A DNA stretch of 64,000 nt from Pseudovibrio sp. Ad37 (GTDB lineage Bacteria; Pseudomonadota; Alphaproteobacteria; Rhizobiales; Stappiaceae). Of this stretch, positions 27,503 through 35,881 are shown piece after piece (position 1 is the stretch's first letter; each line of letters opens with the position of its first letter). The stretch is from contig NZ_LMCF01000011.1 of NCBI RefSeq assembly GCF_001623075.1, forward strand, positions 1 through 64,000, read 5' to 3'. The notes beneath the pieces were generated by a model. It made no database searches. It was not told where the DNA came from and was given only the letters and a program-made list of their open reading frames with translations. The position numbers were made by a program, and so were the translations under genes.

Positions 27503-27910
27503 CTAAAAAATTTCAGCTTCAAAAAGATTAGGGAAGTGCTGGGCTTCTCCATGTTTGGGAAGAATAACCGCATCAAATCTCAAGGTTTTTCCAACCACAT
27601 CGTTGTGATGGGAAACCCATTCTCGGGCAGCATTTGCAATCCTTCGTTGAGAGCGTTGCGTGATTGCATATAAGCCATCATCCACACCCCGCCTGGCTTT
27701 CACCTCTACAAACACGATCGTCTGGTCTTGTTCGGCGATCAAATCGATCTCGCCCTGCTTGGTTTTGTAGCGTCTTTCAAGAATCTGCCAGCCTGCTTGG
27801 CGAAGCAGCATCTCTGCTTTTAGCTCCGCCTGTAGTCCTTTTCGATAAGCAGCCTGCTTCTTAAGAAGGTTGCTTTTAGTCGCTCTCGGGCTCTTCTGCG
27901 GTTCCTGCAT
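27503..27910 (-). CDS. YraN-family (UPF0102) putative endonuclease-like protein
   Basis: Small protein with an archaeal Holliday-junction-resolvase-like fold. The core motifs are GLQAELKAEMLLRQAGW, then KTKQGEIDLIAEQDQTIVFVEVKAR, which carries the E...D...ExK nuclease-like residues, and FDAVIL near the end. Biochemical function is not established. The ATG at 27910 has GGAG seven bases upstream and lies 35 bases inside the 3' end of rsmI, so the two are translationally coupled. The product has 135 residues. Confidence 0.88.
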   Translation of the reverse strand: MQEPQKSPRATKSNLLKKQAAYRKGLQAELKAEMLLRQAGWQILERRYKTKQGEIDLIAEQDQTIVFVEVKARRGVDDGLYAITQRSQRRIANAAREWVSHHNDVVGKTLRFDAVILPKHGEAQHFPNLFEAEIF

Positions 27911-28796
27911 TTTTAAGCTCCATAGCACGGGCATAAATCGTCTTTCGATCCACCCCGGTTGCTTTGGAGACTTTCTTCGCTGCTGCGCTTACTGGCATTT
28001 CTTTCAATGCCTCGAGCAACAGTTCGTCTGCATCAACCTCGGTCAGTTCCTGCTCTTCAGGTGGTGAAACAAGAATAACAATTTCTCCCTTAGGGCGATC
28101 CCCCGAATAGAAATCACTCAGTTCTGCAAGGGTACCACGCTGGAAGGTCTCAAACCGCTTGGTCAGCTCGCGTGCAACAGCAGCCTTACGCTTCCCAAGA
28201 ATTTCAGTCATATCGACAAGAGAAGCCCCAACTCTGTGAGGGCTCTCATAAAACACCAGTGTCGCTGGAATATCTCTCAGTTCTTCAAGACGTTTCTTTC
28301 TGCCGTGGGTCTTATTGGGCAGAAAACCAGCAAACAAAATAGTGTCAGAGGGTAAACCGGCGCCAACCAGACCGCTCAACATGGCTGAGGCACCTGGAAT
28401 TGGCACAACCTTGTGCCCGTGCTCTACGACATCACCAACAAGCCGAAAGCCGGGATCAGAAATGAGCGGCGTACCAGCATCGGAAACCAATGCAACGGCT
28501 CGTCCAGCACCCAATGTCTCCAAAATCTTAGGCAGTTGTCTGTGGGCATTGTGCTCGTGATAGGTCATCATCTGCGTGCGGATGCCATAACGCTGCAACA
28601 AGACACCCGTCACACGAGTATCCTCGCAGGCAATAAGATCACAAGCAGCCAAGGTTTCTAGCGCACGGATTGTGATGTCTTGCAGATTGCCGATTGGGGT
28701 CGAAACGATGTGCAATCCCGGTTCAATCCGTTTAGCCGTTAGCGAATGCTCGCCAATATAGTATTTCCGCTCGGATGCAGCTTCGGAATGATCCAT
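27876..28796 (-). CDS. rsmI: 16S rRNA 2'-O-methyltransferase RsmI (C1402)
   Basis: SAM-dependent tetrapyrrole-methylase-fold enzyme that methylates the ribose of C1402 in the ribosomal P site. The N-terminal LHIVSTPIGNLQDITIRAL and CEDTRVTGVLL motifs, ALVSDAGTPLISDPGFRLV, PIPGASAMLSGLVGAGLPSD and FYESPHRV are all present. ATG 28796 follows GAGG; the upstream in-frame extension lacks support. The product has 306 residues including the C-terminal extension typical of RsmI. It is divergent from the LpoA-like lipoprotein gene, a conserved arrangement in this group. Confidence 0.95.
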   Translation of the reverse strand: MDHSEAASERKYYIGEHSLTAKRIEPGLHIVSTPIGNLQDITIRALETLAACDLIACEDTRVTGVLLQRYGIRTQMMTYHEHNAHRQLPKILETLGAGRAVALVSDAGTPLISDPGFRLVGDVVEHGHKVVPIPGASAMLSGLVGAGLPSDTILFAGFLPNKTHGRKKRLEELRDIPATLVFYESPHRVGASLVDMTEILGKRKAAVARELTKRFETFQRGTLAELSDFYSGDRPKGEIVILVSPPEEQELTEVDADELLLEALKEMPVSAAAKKVSKATGVDRKTIYARAMELKNAGTAEEPESD

Positions 28797-28988
28797 GGTC
28801 GCCTCGTGAGAGCTCCAGAATGGAGCAAGTTTTGCACAGTAGAGAGTGCACATCTAACCAACAAACCGCAAAATGACTAATTACAACGGGGAGTTTTTGA
28901 CAGAATCCTTAAAAAAATCTCGGATTTCCTTGGGTTGAGGCTGTATTAACTGCGTTGGATCTGTAGAAATAAACCAAACTAAGGCATA

Positions 28989-29036
28989 TCTTCTGAGAAG
29001 TGGGGTCCGGTTTTCGGATAAGAGTGTGCGCATAAT
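28989..29036. repeat. dispersed palindromic repeat, motif A (copy 2)
   Basis: GAGAAGTGGGGTCCGGTTTT followed by CGGATAAGAGTGTGCGCA matches copy 1 over most of its length, including TCCGGTTTTCGGATAAGA. It is followed directly by motif B. Confidence 0.7.
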
Positions 29037-29042
29037 AATCGA

Positions 29043-29080
29043 TTAGAGCATGGCGCGTGAGCAATCGCGACGAGTTCTAA
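29043..29080. repeat. dispersed palindromic repeat, motif B (copy 1)
   Basis: TTAGAGCA at the left and GTTCTAA at the right with GCGTGA in the middle. The same pattern occurs as a perfect palindrome after dnaA (57797-57830). Adjacent to motif A, it forms a mosaic element. Confidence 0.6.
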
Positions 29081-29154
29081 ATGTAAATTGCCGGATTTCA
29101 TCCCTTGCAAAACGAGGGATTGATCGAACGGCCTTCGGAATAGATGGGGCATCC

Positions 29155-30387
29155 ATGAGCTTAGGATCAGCCACACTGCGTGGAATGAGCTTCCGCAAAC
29201 TTGTGACAGGGGCTGCGCTCGGCGTCTCCGTCCTGTTGGCTGGCTGTGTTAATTCACCTAACTTCTCATCGGTGAACACTCCTTTTCAGCCTGATTTAAA
29301 CCCAAACGGCCAGCCGCAGCTGGTCTCGGGCCGTGCCATTGGCAATGGTTCCGTTCGCGTTGGCCTGTTGCTGCCATACTCTGGCGAAGGTCAATCAGCA
29401 GCTTCTGTTGCCACTCTTTTCGAAAATTCCGCCAAGCTCGCGCTTGAGGATTTTCAGGGTGCTGACATCCAGCTGCTCGTAAAAGACACTGGTGGAACCT
29501 CTGAGGGCGCAAGCATTGCTGCCCAGCAGGCGATCAGTGAAGGCGCAGAACTCCTCATTGGTCCGGTTTTTGCCCCGGCTGTTCAGGGTGCATCTGCTGT
29601 TGCACGCCGGTCTGGTGTTCCAATCGTTGCATTCTCCTCTGATACCAATGCAGCAAAGCCGGGCACATATCTGCTCAGCTATCTGCCTGTATCTGACGTA
29701 AACCGCATCGTGTCCTACGCAGCAGAACAGGAGCGCCGCTCCTATTCCGCGCTGTTGCCAAACAATGCCTATGGTGCGGTTGCTGAAGCTGCATTCCGTC
29801 AGGTTGTTGGGCAGACAAATGGCCGTATCATCACCATTGAGCGCTATATCCCGGGCAATGCTGAAGACATCCGCGCCCGCGTTGCTAGCCTGAGCCGCTC
29901 TATTTCGCAGGTGGACACTCTGTTTGTTCCTGAAGGTGGCGGCGTTCCTCCTTTTGTGATGCAGGTGATGACCGAAATGGGTGCAAGCCTTGGTGAAGTG
30001 AAGATGATTGGCAGTGGTCAATGGAACACACCGGACATCCTCCAGTCTCCTGTCATGGTTGGTAGTTGGTTCCCAGGTCCGGATAACCAGAGCTTCGAGC
30101 GTCTCGCGACCCGTTATCGTGAAACCTATGGCTCCCAGCCACCGCGCAACGCTTCTTTGGCTTATGATGCAACAATTCTGGCCGCTGGGCTGGTCCGCTC
30201 CGCTGGGCCTGATCGCTTCTCTGACCGTGTGTTGACCAATCGTGATGGTTTCCTCGGCATTGATGGTATCTTCCGCTTCCAGCAAGATGGCCTGAATGAC
30301 CGTGGACTTGCGGTTTATGCTGTTTCTGGCAAGAGGACTGCAGAACCAATTGCTCCAGCACCTCGCAGCTTCTCCGGCCAATTCTAG
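29155..30387 (+). CDS. penicillin-binding protein activator, LpoA-like lipoprotein
   Basis: Periplasmic-binding-protein fold similar to the C-terminal domain of LpoA, which stimulates PBP1A from the outer membrane. The signal sequence ends in a lipobox, VLLAGC, so the protein should be lipidated at that Cys. The binding-protein fold follows: VRVGLLLPYSGEGQSAA, LIGPVFAPAVQ, PIVAFSSD and MIGSGQWNTPD. ATG 29155 or 29185 both keep the lipobox; I chose the first, with GGGG upstream. The extension to 29050 is repeat sequence. About 410 residues, shorter than enterobacterial LpoA because the TPR half is missing, as is usual in alphaproteobacteria. A partner could be the PBP at 18489. Confidence 0.85.
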   Translation: MSLGSATLRGMSFRKLVTGAALGVSVLLAGCVNSPNFSSVNTPFQPDLNPNGQPQLVSGRAIGNGSVRVGLLLPYSGEGQSAASVATLFENSAKLALEDFQGADIQLLVKDTGGTSEGASIAAQQAISEGAELLIGPVFAPAVQGASAVARRSGVPIVAFSSDTNAAKPGTYLLSYLPVSDVNRIVSYAAEQERRSYSALLPNNAYGAVAEAAFRQVVGQTNGRIITIERYIPGNAEDIRARVASLSRSISQVDTLFVPEGGGVPPFVMQVMTEMGASLGEVKMIGSGQWNTPDILQSPVMVGSWFPGPDNQSFERLATRYRETYGSQPPRNASLAYDATILAAGLVRSAGPDRFSDRVLTNRDGFLGIDGIFRFQQDGLNDRGLAVYAVSGKRTAEPIAPAPRSFSGQF

Positions 30388-30410
30388 GCTCTGGAACTCC
30401 TGATGCTGAA

Positions 30411-30439
30411 AGCCTCGCTCGCAAGAGCGGGGCTTTTTT
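30411..30439 (+). terminator. terminator after the LpoA-like gene
   Basis: Stem AGCCTCGCTC pairs with GAGCGGGGCT (one G-U) around a GCAA loop, followed by TTTTT, 23 bases after the stop. Confidence 0.92.
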
Positions 30440-30546
30440 GTGTTTAGCTCTGAAAACTCTCTCCAATTGCACTTGTTATCTTGGGGCTGTGGTGATCGAA
30501 AAAGCCTAATCTGCATTGGCAAAATCGCCATTAGAGGCAAGGAGCC

Positions 30547-30912
30547 ATGCAGGAACTACGCTTTCATCATGTCGGTATTCCAACCAGCGAAAAGCTGCCG
30601 GAAACGCACCACAACAAAACCCTCAAACTCACTGCAACGGGTTATTTTGAGGGGCCCTATGCCATTGAGTGGATGAACTTTGATGATGACAACCCACTCC
30701 CCGAGATAATCAAGACAACCCCTCATGTTGCCTATGTGGTTGATGACCTTACCGAAGCTTTGCAAGGTAAGAACGTTATTTTGTCTCCGGAAAGTCCGGC
30801 CAAAGGCGTTTGGGTCGCCTTCATTCTGGAGGGTAGAAACCTCATCGAACTCATGCAATTTGACAAGCCCGAAGAAGAAATTTGGCCTCATCCCGGAAAA
30901 TTCAGGATCTGA
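30547..30912 (+). CDS. VOC-family (glyoxalase-like) protein
   Basis: Short protein of 121 residues that begins with LRFHHVGIPT, the typical first strand of a vicinal-oxygen-chelate fold with a metal-binding His. The middle holds PHVAYVVDDLTEAL, a second betaalpha unit, and the end has RNLIELMQF, where the Glu fits the last metal ligand. This suggests a small dioxygenase, lyase or isomerase, but no substrate can be named. GGAG lies about five bases before ATG 30547. It sits between an LpoA-like gene with a terminator and coaBC, and probably has its own promoter. Confidence 0.7.
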   Translation: MQELRFHHVGIPTSEKLPETHHNKTLKLTATGYFEGPYAIEWMNFDDDNPLPEIIKTTPHVAYVVDDLTEALQGKNVILSPESPAKGVWVAFILEGRNLIELMQFDKPEEEIWPHPGKFRI

Positions 30913-31061
30913 AGGCGCTGCACTGTTACCGCGATTTACCCAATGGGACGAAAGGCCTTTAGGAAACTAATGAAATCCGGAATGAAAACGGGTAGAAATA
31001 CCTCAGGAAATGAGTTGGCGGGCCTGATGGTGATCAAGCCTGCGCAAAAGGTGGTTTTAAA

Positions 31062-32264
31062 ATGCTTTCAGACAAGCGCATTCTCCTCATCATCACAGGC
31101 GGTATTGCAGCCTATAAATCGCTGGATCTGATCCGCCGCCTGCAAGAGCGAGGTGCGAAAGTTCGGGCAGTTCTGACCAACGGTGGTTCTCAGTTCATCA
31201 CACCGCTTGCTGTTGGTGCATTGACGGGCGACACAGTCTTCACCGAGCTGTTTGATAGAGAAGCCGAACACGATGTTGGCCACATTCGCTTGTCGCGTGA
31301 GGCCGACCTTGTCGTCGTCGCCCCAGCCACAGCAAACATCATGGCAAAGATGGCACACGGATTGGCCGACGACCTGGCCTCCTGTGTGTTACTGGCCAAC
31401 GACAAGCCAGTGCTCGTTGCCCCTGCTATGAATTCCAAAATGTGGAGCCACCCGGCAACCCAGCGTAATGTTGCTCAGTTGAAAGCGGATGGCCTGAATT
31501 TTGTTGGCCCCAATGCTGGAGAAATGGCGGAAAAAGGCGAAGCAGGGTATGGCCGCATGTCCGAGCCGCTGGAAATTGTTGGTGCTATTGAAGATCTCCT
31601 CTCTCCAAAAGAACAGCCTCTGAAGGGCAAGCGCATTGTTATCACAGCTGGTCCAACCCATGAGCCAATTGATCCAGTGCGTTACATCGCCAACCGCTCC
31701 TCCGGCAAACAAGGCTACGCCATTGCAGAAGCCGCCGCGAACGCTGGGGCGCAAGTGACACTTGTCTCAGGCCCAACAGTGCTGTCAGACCCGAAAGGCG
31801 TTGAGACAATTCGCGTTGAATCTGCAAGCGCTATGTTGGCTGCCGTTGAGTGCGCGCTACCAGCCGATATCGCGATCATGGCTGCAGCCGTTGCAGATTG
31901 GCGGGTTGCTCACGACAGCAATCAGAAAATCAAGAAAGACGGAACAGGTTTGCCACCCGCGCTGAGCCTTGTCGAAAACCCGGATATTCTGAAAACAGTA
32001 GGACATTTGCAGGGCAAACGACCGAAGCTGGTGGTTGGTTTTGCTGCCGAAACAAATGATTTGATCAATAACGCTCGCGGAAAGTTGGAGCGTAAAGGTG
32101 CTGATCTGATTGTAGCAAACGATGTCAGCCCCGAGAATAACGTTATGGGCGGCGACAACAACACCGTCCGCCTCGTGACCCATAACGGCGTGGAAGATTG
32201 GCCGAAAATGGGTAAGGACGAAGTCGCTCGCCAGCTCGTTAAAAAGATCGCAGAGCTGGCTTAA
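31062..32264 (+). CDS. coaBC: CoaBC: phosphopantothenoylcysteine decarboxylase / phosphopantothenate-cysteine ligase
   Basis: Bifunctional coenzyme A biosynthesis flavoprotein. The CoaC half (residues about 1-185) has ITGGIAAYKSLDLIRRL, the active-site region GHIRLSREADLVVVAPATANIMAKMAHGLADDL, and PAMNSKMW. The CoaB half has ITAGPTHEPIDPVRYIANRSSGKQG and the KIKK lysine motif. It ends at 400 residues, normal for the fusion. It is followed by a strong bidirectional terminator shared with the convergent GMC gene. The bases between the VOC gene and coaBC hold no other gene. Confidence 0.96.
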   Translation: MLSDKRILLIITGGIAAYKSLDLIRRLQERGAKVRAVLTNGGSQFITPLAVGALTGDTVFTELFDREAEHDVGHIRLSREADLVVVAPATANIMAKMAHGLADDLASCVLLANDKPVLVAPAMNSKMWSHPATQRNVAQLKADGLNFVGPNAGEMAEKGEAGYGRMSEPLEIVGAIEDLLSPKEQPLKGKRIVITAGPTHEPIDPVRYIANRSSGKQGYAIAEAAANAGAQVTLVSGPTVLSDPKGVETIRVESASAMLAAVECALPADIAIMAAAVADWRVAHDSNQKIKKDGTGLPPALSLVENPDILKTVGHLQGKRPKLVVGFAAETNDLINNARGKLERKGADLIVANDVSPENNVMGGDNNTVRLVTHNGVEDWPKMGKDEVARQLVKKIAELA

Positions 32265-32289
32265 CCTGTTCGCCAAACTGTCACGTTAG

Positions 32290-32317
32290 AAGGCCGGTAT
32301 GTTCGTACCGGCCTTTT
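32290..32317. terminator. bidirectional terminator between coaBC and the GMC oxidoreductase gene
   Basis: Perfect 10-bp stem AAGGCCGGTA (32290-32299) with TACCGGCCTT (32306-32315), with TT following. It serves both convergent genes. Confidence 0.88.
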
Positions 32318-32322
32318 GCTGT

Positions 32323-33969
32323 TTAGGCTGAAACCTGCTCGCTCTCGTGTTCAGTGCTCAAAAGCGGCTTTCCGAGGATCATGTCTGAAGCCTTCTCAGC
32401 GATCATGATTGTCGGCGCATTGGTATTGCCTGAGATCAGCGAAGGCATCACAGAAGCATCGATCACACGCAAACCTTCCAGCCCGTGCACTTTCAGGTCT
32501 GGTCCGACCACCGACATCTCATCTGTGCCCATCTTGCAAGTCCCGACAGGGTGATAGATCGTCTCCGCCCTCTCCCGCACTGCTTGCTTGATGCTGCGCT
32601 CATCACGGCCAAACTCGTAGAGCATGTCCTCCCGGTAGTCAGAAAGCTCTGGCCCTTCCAGAATATCCCGTGTCATGCGGATACCCTTGACCAACACATC
32701 CATGTCTTCCGGATCTGTCAGATATTTCGGGTCAATACGCGGTGCATCCATCGGATTTGCTGAGTTGAGCCCAACTTCCCCAGTTGATTTTGGCCGCAAA
32801 ACGCAAACGTGACAACCAAACCCGTATCCGCCATAGAGCTTCCGGCCATGGTCATCGATGATGGAGATGACGAAGTGTAGTTGAATGTCAGGCCTGTCCA
32901 GCTCCGGGCTAGTCTTCAAAAAAGCTCCACCCTCTGCTGCCGGAGAAGCAATTATGCCAGAGCCGTCTTTCCTCCAGCGCAGTATTTCCTTGATCAGCTG
33001 AATGCCCGGCTTCAACCCCAATCCTAGCATATCCGTTTTATTAGAGCGATAGCTGATGGTGTAATCCAGATGATCCTGCAGGTTCTTACCCACACCAGGC
33101 AGGTCATGCAGGACTGGAATGTTGTGTTTCGCCAGCTCATCCGCTGGTCCAACGCCAGAAAGCATGAGCAACTGCGGAGACTGGAAAGCACCGGCTGAGA
33201 CAATAACCTCACGACTTGCTTTCACCGTCGCAAGTTTGCCCTTCTGGCTGTATTCAACACCAACGGCTTTCTTGCCTTCAAACAACACCCGAGTGCTGCG
33301 GGCATGCGTGATCACTGTCAGATTGAGGCGATCCATAACGGGATGAAGGTAGGCAGCAGCAGCTGAACAGCGCTCGCCTTTTTTATCATCCTCATGGAAC
33401 TGCGTGACTTGATAAAGTCCAACGCCCTCTTGATCTCCGCTGTTAAAGTCATTGTTGCGTTTAATTTGCCTGCCTTCAGCTGCAGCTAAAAAGGCGTGCG
33501 AGATTGGAAGAGGCGAACGTTGCTCGGAAACGTGTAAAGGTCCATCGGCCCCATGCATTCCGCTTTCACCGCGCTGATTGCATTCAGATTTTTTGAAGTA
33601 GGGCAGTACATCATCAAAAGACCACCCTTCAGCACCCTGCTCCACCCAACCATCATAATCCTGTTTTTGGCCGCGGATGTAAAGTTGAGCGTTGATTGCG
33701 CTGGAACCACCCAAAGCCTTGCCGCGTGGGTGGAATGTGGTTCTGTCGTTCAGCTCCGTTTGTGGAACTGAGTTAAAAGCCCAGTTGTTGATGGCAAAGG
33801 GCTTTGCGGAAACCATTGCTGCAATGCCAAGAGGTGCCCGTACCAGAACGGACTTTCCTTCACCTCCAGCCTCAAGCAGGCAAACAGTTACTGAAGGGTC
33901 TTCTGTAAGTCGGGCTGCAAGCACACACCCTGCTGAGCCGCCTCCAACAATCACATAATCAAAATCCAT
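32323..33969 (-). CDS. GMC-family FAD oxidoreductase (choline dehydrogenase-like)
   Basis: Flavoprotein alcohol or choline dehydrogenase of the glucose-methanol-choline family. FAD binding is at the N-terminus ([17 protein letters not shown], then LLEAGG). The two GMC signatures are [21 protein letters not shown], near residue 85, and the second in [20 protein letters not shown]. The C-terminal catalytic His region is [12 protein letters not shown], followed by [30 protein letters not shown] 33969 has GGGGAGGGG close upstream, giving 548 residues. No bet genes lie nearby, so choline is not assured; primary alcohols are equally possible. Confidence 0.9.
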   Translation of the reverse strand: MDFDYVIVGGGSAGCVLAARLTEDPSVTVCLLEAGGEGKSVLVRAPLGIAAMVSAKPFAINNWAFNSVPQTELNDRTTFHPRGKALGGSSAINAQLYIRGQKQDYDGWVEQGAEGWSFDDVLPYFKKSECNQRGESGMHGADGPLHVSEQRSPLPISHAFLAAAEGRQIKRNNDFNSGDQEGVGLYQVTQFHEDDKKGERCSAAAAYLHPVMDRLNLTVITHARSTRVLFEGKKAVGVEYSQKGKLATVKASREVIVSAGAFQSPQLLMLSGVGPADELAKHNIPVLHDLPGVGKNLQDHLDYTISYRSNKTDMLGLGLKPGIQLIKEILRWRKDGSGIIASPAAEGGAFLKTSPELDRPDIQLHFVISIIDDHGRKLYGGYGFGCHVCVLRPKSTGEVGLNSANPMDAPRIDPKYLTDPEDMDVLVKGIRMTRDILEGPELSDYREDMLYEFGRDERSIKQAVRERAETIYHPVGTCKMGTDEMSVVGPDLKVHGLEGLRVIDASVMPSLISGNTNAPTIMIAEKASDMILGKPLLSTEHESEQVSA

Positions 33970-34220
33970 TGGCCCCTCCCCAGAAACACACCACACGTCC
34001 GAAAGCCCTCAACTCTCCCAGAAATGAAATAGCAAAAATGCCTAAAGCACTTTTCTCTCGCCCCAATACGGACAAGCTGCTTTATGTTTCAATGTTAGTG
34101 AGACTTTCCCCCAACGGAAACCTGAACATTCTGGTGAGTATGTTATGCGCTGAACTTCTCTGAGAGCGTTCTTTGAAAATAATATTTGAACGCAGAGGCT
34201 TACTGAGGTTCTTCCCCAGT

Positions 34221-34721
34221 TTATCCCCTGCGCAGGTTTCTCTGGTTCGGGTCGGTCAGGTCGTGCAGTCTGCTCGCTGCAGCCTGCGCAAATCGCAAAA
34301 TCACTGCTTTGCGGGTGGCAGCAGAGAGCTTGTGTTCCGGAGCTTCGCGAATTATTTCTGCCATGTAATCATCAGCCAGAATGAAGCCGGTTTCTTCGGG
34401 AAAGATCTCTTGTGGAACGTCCGCGCAGGTAGCAAAAAACAGCCGGTCGCAATAATCGCGATATTCATGCCATTTGTTGTCTGCTTTGAAGTCCTCGATG
34501 GATGACTTGATCTCGATAATCCAAATCTCGGACTTCTTGCCAAGCACCACCAGGTCAGCCCGGCGGCCTGAGGCCAATGTGATTTCTGGTAGGCTCGTAT
34601 GACCCAGCACTCGCAAATAGCGTTGCACTCCACGCTGGATTTTCAACGCACGCTCGGACTGACGACCATCGACCAGCGGATCATCCAGTTGAACGCGATT
34701 TGAGCCCTTCACAAATTCCAT
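34221..34721 (-). CDS. mmcB: MmcB-family DNA repair protein, SOS-regulated
   Basis: Putative nuclease-fold protein of the MmcB family, found in alphaproteobacteria and linked to mitomycin C resistance. The fold carries the PD-(D/E)xK-like pattern: EITLASGRRADLVVLG with its Asp, then SEIWIIEIKSSIEDF with ExK. The middle HEYRDYCDRLFFAT and end ILADDYMAEII are family-typical. Its 166 residues fit. A perfect GTTC-N7-GTTC LexA box lies seven bases upstream of the ATG, so DNA damage should derepress it. It is transcribed away from the GMC gene. The exact activity is not established. Confidence 0.85.
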   Translation of the reverse strand: MEFVKGSNRVQLDDPLVDGRQSERALKIQRGVQRYLRVLGHTSLPEITLASGRRADLVVLGKKSEIWIIEIKSSIEDFKADNKWHEYRDYCDRLFFATCADVPQEIFPEETGFILADDYMAEIIREAPEHKLSAATRKAVILRFAQAAASRLHDLTDPNQRNLRRG

Positions 34722-34727
34722 GAAATT

Positions 34728-34742
34728 GTTCCTACTTTGTTC
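34728..34742 (-). promoter_or_regulatory. LexA operator (GTTC-N7-GTTC)
   Basis: GTTC-CTACTTT-GTTC at 34728-34742 exactly matches the alphaproteobacterial SOS box. It ends seven bases before the mmcB start codon, overlapping the leader or promoter. Confidence 0.85.
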
Positions 34743-34796
34743 TTAGTGATACTATCAAGCTGCCAAACAATTTCAATCCAAGATTAGATCAGAACC

Positions 34797-35870
34797 TCAT
34801 TGGGTTTCAGGTAATACGAATTCCAGCGCGGCTGCCAACTGCAGCATCCGCCCATCAATCGGAAACTGCGCTACGCAGTCAGTGAGCGCTTCCTGAGCTT
34901 TCGGGCGCTCAGCGCAGCTCAAATACAACTCTGCTGCACGGATCAAGAAGCTCTTGCGCCAACGCTTTGGTGTCGTCTTCAGTACAGCATCATCTTTTAA
35001 GGCAATGCCCCATTCCTGAAGTAGTTCAGCACCCCTTTGGGGCTTTCCTTGCAACGCAAAATGCTCCGCCCTTAGCAGCCCGTAGCCCGGATTATTAGTG
35101 AGCGATCTCGATACATCTGGCAGAGACATCAGAGCGTTCTCTGCAAGCGCCTGCCCCAAACCAACAAACTCCGCGCAGTCAGCAAGGCTTGGCGAAATAA
35201 GGAGCCCTCGTGCCGAAAGCAACTCAGAAACATCGCGCTGAAATGTCTTGATCAACTGGCGAACGATGTTGAGAGAGTAGAGCTGGTCATGCAAAGCATG
35301 CGGCCCTGCAACCCCATAACAGAAACGCTTCTCACAATGCGGCAATCGCTGCATGGCAAGGTATCCGGTCATGTCAATCCAATCGAACAGCCCGAAGAGG
35401 ATGTGAATGGGATACTTCATCCCCCCAGACATAAGCGCCAGCAGATCCGCCTTATCAGGAGCAGGAGATTCCAGATATGCAGTACTCTGCGAACCTGCCA
35501 TGCCCAAGCTCAACTCTGGCGAAAACGCATAAATCTCACCGTCCTGGCGCCGCAGGCCAGTCATCAGCGCGCCATAAGCCCCCATGGATGCGCCGTAATA
35601 GACAATGCGCTCTGGGTTCTCCTGCGCAATCGCGTCGTCAATCGCACGGTCAATGTCCTGCTCTGCTCTCAGATACCATTGTGATTCGGTATCATTCAGA
35701 AAGACGCAGGAATGCTGCGTCTTTGCAAACAAGCGCTCTAGCCCGAATTTACCAGAGGGTATCCGGACCTGAGAGAAAACAATCACTAACACACCGCTGC
35801 GACCACCGGATTGGAATTTCACTTCCAATCCGTGAGAGGCCACACTCGGCACTATCTTAAGACCCGGCAT
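34797..35870 (-). CDS. alpha/beta-hydrolase-like protein with C-terminal helical repeat region
   Basis: I do not recognise a named family. The N-terminal 220 residues look like an alpha/beta hydrolase: beta-strand VLVIVFSQ, then the nucleophile elbow YYGASMGAYGALM with Ser95, and late His candidates in GPHALHDQLY. The acid residue is not obvious. Residues about 250-357 are helical and rich in Ala and Leu with TPR-like spacing (AELLQEWGIALK, KSFLIRAAELYLSCAERPKAQEAL). No signal peptide. The gene starts 11 bases after the stop of the DEAD-box helicase gene, so both are probably one transcript. Related proteins in Rhodobacteraceae are annotated as hydrolases near capsule or secretion genes, but none are present here. 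Confidence 0.6.
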   Translation of the reverse strand: MPGLKIVPSVASHGLEVKFQSGGRSGVLVIVFSQVRIPSGKFGLERLFAKTQHSCVFLNDTESQWYLRAEQDIDRAIDDAIAQENPERIVYYGASMGAYGALMTGLRRQDGEIYAFSPELSLGMAGSQSTAYLESPAPDKADLLALMSGGMKYPIHILFGLFDWIDMTGYLAMQRLPHCEKRFCYGVAGPHALHDQLYSLNIVRQLIKTFQRDVSELLSARGLLISPSLADCAEFVGLGQALAENALMSLPDVSRSLTNNPGYGLLRAEHFALQGKPQRGAELLQEWGIALKDDAVLKTTPKRWRKSFLIRAAELYLSCAERPKAQEALTDCVAQFPIDGRMLQLAAALEFVLPETQ

Positions 35871-35881
35871 TAAGCGAAGAC

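Larger units (their letters stand above)
28797..29154. other. divergent intergenic region rsmI / LpoA-like gene
   Basis: About 358 bases. The left half is AT-rich and likely carries promoters. The right half contains two palindromic repeat motifs. An open frame from 29050 begins inside the second repeat and is not thought to be translated. Confidence 0.6.

Noticed and set aside
29050-29154. N-terminal extension of the LpoA-like gene
   Set aside because: The first part is a dispersed repeat and the extension precedes a good lipoprotein signal, so the start is placed at 29155.
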